A stretch of DNA of 64,000 nt from Varroa destructor (Eukaryota > Arthropoda > Arachnida > Mesostigmata > Varroidae), in contig NW_019211457.1 in assembly GCF_002443255.2 (NCBI RefSeq), positions 36,834,105-36,898,104 on the forward strand, read 5' to 3'. How positions within the stretch are numbered: the first letter of the stretch is position 1; each line of letters begins with the position of its first letter. Both the position numbers and the translations under genes were made by a program. Shown one piece after another: positions 58,300 to 64,000 of the stretch. Below the pieces are notes generated by a model. That model ran no database searches and was not told the origin of the DNA. It was given only the letters and a program-made list of their open reading frames with translations.

Positions 58300-60513
58300 C
58301 TAATGCCGTCAACGGGGAGGGAGACGCACTAGGGAATTTTCTAAGAAACAGTGCGTATGTCGAAGAATTTCTAAGTATGGAGTGCGTCCACCGCTAATGG
58401 GCACTTTAATAGCCTTATAAATACACACGATTTAGCACGTCTGGACAAATGTAGATACGCAATACTCGACTAACCTGAAAATCGTTTGTTCAAAATAGAG
58501 TTGATTTTTCAATAGGCTGTTAATTAAGAGTAAGTAATCAATATTTCGAAAAGTACTCTGCAAGCTTTGTGACGAAGTGTAGATAGGAAGCGACCGCTAC
58601 GAACAGTAGCATTATCTCTTGCCTAAAAACTATTCAAGCCTGTATTGCACGCGATACGAAATAAATCTCCTTTTATTCAAATATTTTTGCTTAACACTAT
58701 TTACTACCAAGACCTCCGAACAAACGCGGTGCTACTCATACTATAAACCAATTACTAGCGAAATTTCCTTCACTGTAACAATTACACAATTTTCTTACAG
58801 AAGTTAAAAGCTAGCTATACGTATATCAGTTAGGGGATCGCTTTAAATGTTTATCTCTGCAAACGGCCCTACCAATATATATATAGGTGCATTCCCAGCT
58901 GTCAGGTAACATTTATTTTCTATATTTGAGAACTTTTATACGCAACTAGAATTTTCAAAACATGAAACCTAGTCAAATTAAAGGTTTCGTACTGAATTCA
59001 TGCTCCGCTTTGTCATGCACTCACCTTATATCTTGTTCAGTTTAATATGGTTATACTCCTTCATATTCATATAACCGTATCATATATTGCTGGATAAATT
59101 TAACTATATCAGCAAATACGGCCAGCTCGGCAACGAAAGTTTTGGCAAAACTTTAGACCACCAACAGGGTAGATGATACGAGCTGGTATTCTTTAAGGCC
59201 TAACGAAAACCTAATCCTTACTAATGTTTTCACGTACGTTGGAAGAACTGAATAAAGCTACTTACGGGTGTGGTCACTTCTCAGATACTACTCTAACATA
59301 AGCTGAACTATACAATTTCCAGAGACGAAAATCAGCAGTGGCGAACCGTGTGGTGACCTAGCGGCTGCCAGCAGCATTAGTATGTAAAGACGCTCCGGAA
59401 GGAAGCTGTTGGCCGTCCAGGCGAACGCGCATTGTGTTACCACTGGACATACCAATGCCATGAAGCCAAAAAAAAAGTCCATAATTCACTGCGGGTGCCG
59501 CTTCCAACATTACTATCGCTAGCGAACACCGCACCGAGTAACGAATCCTCATTTTGTAGAACATTAAATCATTTTATCGGTGAAATAGAGAACGGCATCA
59601 GATTCAGGCTGCAATGAAGTGTTACGCTGAGTTAGCACTGAAAGAAATGCTAGTTACTAGAACTTCGGTCGGATAAAATCTAATTCTTAAGCAAATTTGA
59701 CAATCGATGTCCCTTTTGCTTTTTTTTTTTTTATATATAGAGGGAGTGTATCAATTTTTATTTATATTTTTAGGCTTTCTGTACTCGTTTGCCTGACCGA
59801 ATATTGAGCGACTATTAAAAAAATCAGAATAATACCTTTGATTTAGGAGACAGGACAGAAAATCGCCTAGAAGAATTCAGAACTTATCGTCCAGTGTGCA
59901 TTTATATTTTGCCTTAAACCTATGAGATATAAACTGGATGTATGCTACGTTAAGGACCAGAAATAACTACAATATGAAATTGACAGTTTGGCATATTGGT
60001 GACACATTTGGCGTTACATAGGGCAGTACCCCTAGGACAATAGTTCTAAGACGATATAAAGCTAACGGTTATGTCGCTATAGATGATGAACAGTTACTTT
60101 CCGAATATATTGATCATCATAACTACCTAACGTCCGCTTTGATGCTGCTGATGGAGAGGTGACCAAAAAAGGGTAACCATGCATCTTACTTAAGTCACAT
60201 AACGATACGAGGCGATTATTATAACATAAGACACCGCGTGCATCTAGGTTTACATACAACACTTATAGGTTTAGCAAAGCAATCTGAGTACCCGCGAGCT
60301 ACACACGCCTAACAGAACTGCACATTATGTCCTTGCAATCTCCTCCAGTTGAATGGATGGATTCCTTAACTTGCTACCTTAAGTACGAAATAGTAAAAGT
60401 GACAAACATCGGCGTATTATAGTTCCAATACAGGCGGCTAATGCATAGTAAAAAGAAAATTAGTTCAACGTACCGCCAGTATTCAAACACTTGAGGCAGA
60501 AAAAAACTATATA
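58300..60513. other. Unassigned DNA, 2.2 kb
   Basis: AT-rich. Overlapping frames at 59,288-59,617 on both strands match nothing. Confidence 0.38.
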
Positions 60514-60613
60514 NNNNNNNNNNNNNNNNNNNNNNNNNNNNNNNNNNNNNNNNNNNNNNNNNNNNNNNNNNNNNNNNNNNNNNNNNNNNNNNNNNNNNNN
60601 NNNNNNNNNNNNN
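60514..60613. other. Assembly gap (100 N)
   Basis: Exactly 100 N, the usual placeholder for a gap of unknown size. Confidence 0.99.

Positions 60614-60648
<35 letters not shown>
60614..60648. repeat. (AT)n microsatellite at gap edge
   Basis: About 17 AT units start at the gap. The left edge also ends in CTATATA, so the gap probably lies inside a long AT tract. Confidence 0.95.
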
Positions 60649-60649
<1 letters not shown>

Positions 60650-60653
<4 letters not shown>

Positions 60654-60984
60654 TGTAAATGTTTTGTTATACTCTTTAGTCGTTCGGTTTCAGCCATTAT
60701 GCCTGATATAATCGTTCCTCGACTATTTGTTTTCAGATTGAAAACAATTTAAACACGCTATATGTTTAAAGGACAACAAAATAGTGTGTTCAATATTACG
60801 CCTATACTTGGAAAATGCAATTCTCGTACATACATACTGAGACAGGATTAGCATGTACCTCAATTGTAGTGTCGCACGGCCTATCATAGGCAAAGTTACT
60901 GTGAGACAATATTGCATTTTATTAACGTGTTCCCTCGAATCCGTTTGAGGACATCTATCGACGCAATTTTTAATTATACTCTCA
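60650..60984. other. No recognisable feature
   Basis: AT-rich spacer. The - strand frame 60,723-60,917 matches nothing. Confidence 0.4.
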
Positions 60985-61020
60985 TATAAAAGGCGCTACA
61001 CGGACTACCATCGTTCCAGT
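60985..61020 (+). promoter_or_regulatory. TATA box with initiator-like site
   Basis: TATAAAAG at 60,985-60,992 is followed, 33 bases from its first T to the A, by CCAGTT at 61,016-61,021. This is close to an arthropod initiator at about the right distance. The frame just downstream (61,020-61,259) has no ATG start and no recognised domain. It may be chance. Confidence 0.22.
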
Positions 61021-62781
61021 TGCGCGTCGTAAACGAGGTCAGCGTTTCGTACCTAGCCCATAATTACCAACGTTTGGTCCAACTGTTTGACAAAGCTGCA
61101 TTTTTCTTCATAAACGAACATCAAGTCATAGGCCGGAACGAACTAACAAAGAAAAGTAGCACAGACTTCCTTTACGATGTTTACGTAATCGAAACTGATT
61201 TATTGTTGTCTGAGGAGCAAGCAATGATGTTCTTAAGACGAAATAATTCTCACGGGTAGTATAACATGAGGAAATTTGAATTCGTAGATCAACAGACATC
61301 TCATGAGTATCAGGCTGGATCAAATAGGCCTTGCCTATCCTCTTGTGAAATAGCTTCGTGGAACTTAGGTTTACCACCAAACAAAAATATTTTTAATTTC
61401 AAGCCTGATTAATATAGGCTCTATAGCACGTAGAACATATTGTACCATGATCCCTATCACCATTACTGTTAGTCACCTATAAACTGACACATAGGCGGCC
61501 TAGCAACAGGCCAGTGTTGAGGCGAGCCGACTTGTCTACCGTATATTCAAAAGTGATCCAGATTAATCGTGGACATTGATCCCAAGCACAGCAGCCTTCC
61601 ACGTTCTCGCCTCATCGCCGCAAGAGTTTCTAATAATGATCTAATAGGAATCCAGAGGATGGTGCGAATCTAAACCGCAATACCGCCACTCAGGTCGCAG
61701 GTACGTTTAGGCATTAGTGCACCTGAAAAGGCAAATTCTGTTCGTGACTTAGAAACATGTATCCTTTGCTTAATATCGACGTATGTATCTGTATTTCTGT
61801 GATTCGGGTACTTCGCAAAGTTTTATGTACACATATTTCATAGAGTTATAAACCATAAAAGGCTGAGTAAAGGACGTTGCTGAATTAGATAAATTAAAAA
61901 GTAAACATATTCCCGTAGTTTTTCGTTTTTGAGGTGTCTCGTTCCGACATTAAATATGTCCAGCAAACAGCTGAAATGGCGCCATTTCTTAACCCATTCG
62001 ATATGCTTCTGGGACACCATCTATGGGTACGTGGCGGAGTTTATAAAAATATATTTTAATGTTCTTCTTCTGGCCAAGGGGTGTTTTTGCAATATGAAGC
62101 ATTGACACGTATCTGCTGCGTGTTCTGTTTCCATTTTCGTATTGCAGTTATTCACAATTACAAGTCCATATCGATAATGACACTTTCATTAACTGACTAC
62201 CAACGATATACAAAACACAACAAAAATCTAGTGTGACATGAGATTGTTTGGCCAGAATCTTAGCAACACGAAAGAATTTTTTTGCCATCTTGCCGCTTTA
62301 AAACACGTTACGCATCTTTAATCTGTCTGGAGTTTTCGTTGCAGAATTATTACTTCCATCACTATATAAGCTAACATTAAGATCAATATTTCTTTACACA
62401 TATTTCTACCTTCAACCCCATAAATTTACATGGGACAACCCCATTGCTTCTAATAAGGTTACCAAACCTCGTAATAGTACATTGCGTAAATGACTGAGCT
62501 TTGAAATCAGTAACTTAAAACGGTAACTTAAAAAAAAAATCCTTAACAATAAAGAGAATATAGTTGAAACCAAATTCTTCATCAGCTAGTAGCTTCGAGA
62601 ATTATCAAAGCAAAAGGTACGGTCGCCTTGTAATTTTTCTATTCATTCAACTTTTTGTATATGAGAAGACTATGAATTGTTTGAGTACTATTAAATATTC
62701 ATTAGATATCTACTACCACATAGCTAATCTTGCATATATAAGATAGCGTGGTTTAGATATTATCGATGCTACAATACTTCG
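61021..62781. other. Unassigned DNA
   Basis: Frames at 61,020-61,259 (+), 61,126-61,380 (-) and 62,564-62,746 (+) show no recognisable domain. Confidence 0.35.
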
Positions 62782-62970
62782 TTGGAAAGAAATGGAAAAC
62801 TACTTCAAAGCAAAGGCGTATTGCTTATTTGTTTTATAGATTCTTTTGAGCCCTATCTTATCCTTCGCATAACGTTACGGGAGAAAGAAAACATAATCGT
62901 TGCTCGGTGTCACCTCAGAGATCGTCCGGTCTGCAAATATGGTCTCAAGCAGATTGATTGTGTCCCATGA
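62782..62970 (+). mobile_element. Decayed LINE reverse transcriptase scrap
   Basis: LLICFIDSFEPY (62,827-62,860) and LRITLREKENIIVARCHLRD, then VCKYGLKQIDCVP (to 62,967). This resembles the non-LTR RT path from Phe-Ile-Asp-x-x-x-Ala-Phe-Asp through Gly-x-x-x-Lys-x-x-Asn-Ile-Ile to the Cys-x-Val-x-x-Gly strand. About eight residues are missing near Ala-Phe-Asp. The first Asp is kept. Confidence 0.46.
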
Positions 62971-63219
62971 AATGTATTAACTTGGTTGAAACAAAAAATG
63001 GTTTGGGTCTTGATTACAGTTCAAAATGCGTTACAAATTGGTCGTAGATAAGCTGAGATAATGCGCATGGCGTTGTGTTGAGGCCTTTGGACCGGGATAT
63101 TATACATTGTTCGCTAGCAAAGTTGTGATTTGTTCATCCGATTTGCAGTTGCACTGTTCTCATCAGATAAGCCAGTTCCTTTATATTTGCTGACCAAGCC
63201 TCTCAGTGTTACCTTCTTC
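62971..63219. other. No recognisable feature
   Basis: No RT continuation was found after the preceding scrap. Confidence 0.35.
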
Positions 63220-63380
63220 AACAAGAAATGTCGTTCGTGTCACCGTAGTCGACTTTCCATTTCAATAAAAAGTGTTTCCCGACCGTGGCGTTGATTGACA
63301 ATAGCTATAGGGTGGCTTTCAAGCTACTTGACGATGCAGCATCGGGCACTGAAAAGAAGCCAGTCGTTGCAAAATTATGA
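63220..63380 (+). mobile_element. Possible LTR-element zinc knuckle and protease scrap
   Basis: KKCRSCHRSR (about 63,219) is like half of a gag zinc knuckle. NSYRVAFKLLDDAASGTEKK (63,299-63,358) is like the strand and Asp-Thr-Gly-Ala loop of a retroelement aspartic protease, with Thr-Gly changed. The order gag knuckle then protease is right, but each match is weak. Confidence 0.24.
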
Positions 63381-64000
63381 CTGTGCCTGTGAATCAGACA
63401 CCAGAACGATCTAACCGCTATGCGTGAATTGGAAACGGTCCACATTCTCTTTTCAGGGATTTCACAATGACCTAGAGGCTTAAAGTTGAATCGGCCTTAT
63501 CAGTTCCATACTTTTCAATCTTGAGGAGCTCATTTCGCTGTAAGCTATGGCGGTGAAGCCGTCGAGGTGCAGAGTCGGTACCCGGTTAAACTAGCGATGT
63601 GCCGTCTGACGTCATTGACGATCTTCTTACGCCAGTACACGTATTTCTATCTGTTTTTGAACAATGTCAGCAACAGCAGCCAATGTTTCGACTGGCCTCC
63701 GAAACGAAGTAACAACAAACTTTTTTCTTACGAAAGTTACGACTATCGATTGTCAAGGTGAACTGCCTAACTTACATTCTTGTGTAAAGGGATTCAATTC
63801 GGGAATTCAGTGTAACATTCTATCAGGTGACAAAGCGGCACTCTATATACAATATAGACATCATTCCACTCAATCAATTTTACCAATATCAATGAAAGCG
63901 ATAACATGAGCGTGAATGTGCTACAATATTGAAACATCTACAGACACTCTCTACGATAGAGTAACAAGCGAAAAAAGGACGTAGGTCTTAGGTGCTAGCG
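63381..64000. other. Unassigned DNA to window end
   Basis: Two overlapping + frames (63,567-63,761 and 63,664-63,909) show nothing certain. Confidence 0.35.

Overview
This window looks like nuclear DNA of a multicellular animal, plausibly an arthropod. It is AT-leaning, has many short microsatellites and a 100-N assembly gap, and shows no operons, ribosome-binding sites or long open frames. The longest uninterrupted frame is 142 codons, which is within what chance gives in 64 kb. I found no intact protein-coding gene, tRNA, rRNA or CRISPR array, and no multi-exon host gene I could support.

What can be read is a transposon graveyard. The clearest item is a decayed Ty3/Gypsy pol relic on the + strand at about 37.3-38.8 kb. 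Reverse transcriptase, RNase H and integrase motifs follow in the correct order, broken by stops, frameshifts and a deletion, and the catalytic aspartates are mutated. A second Gypsy pol relic lies head-to-head with it on the - strand at 36.3-37.1 kb. Other multi-motif relics are Gypsy linker/RNase H at 2.7-3.1 kb, integrase at 21.2-21.9, 24.1-24.5, 26.8 and 33.2-33.5 kb, non-LTR (LINE) reverse transcriptase at 11.5-12.25, 14.0-14.4, 17.9-18.2 and 53.3-53.65 kb, and a mariner-type transposase running off the left edge (1-468, - strand). Many more fragments rest on a single degenerate motif.

Layout. 0-9.2 kb is dense with Gypsy-like scraps plus the mariner. 9.6-18.9 kb mixes LINE, Gypsy and a second mariner scrap. 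21-31 kb is mainly Gypsy integrase and RNase H scraps on both strands. 33-40.3 kb is Gypsy-rich and holds the best relic. 40.4-64 kb is mostly featureless, with three or four LINE scraps, microsatellites and the gap. Several short palindromes and hairpins are real in the sequence but have no known role.

Caution. Many frames were compared by eye with a few flexible RT/RNase H/integrase patterns. Single-motif calls can arise by over-fitting; one unrelated frame (45,813-46,040) could also be made to fit. Confidence is high only where several motifs occur in order with family-like spacing. Nothing here works as a gene system, and I found no convincing undescribed system.
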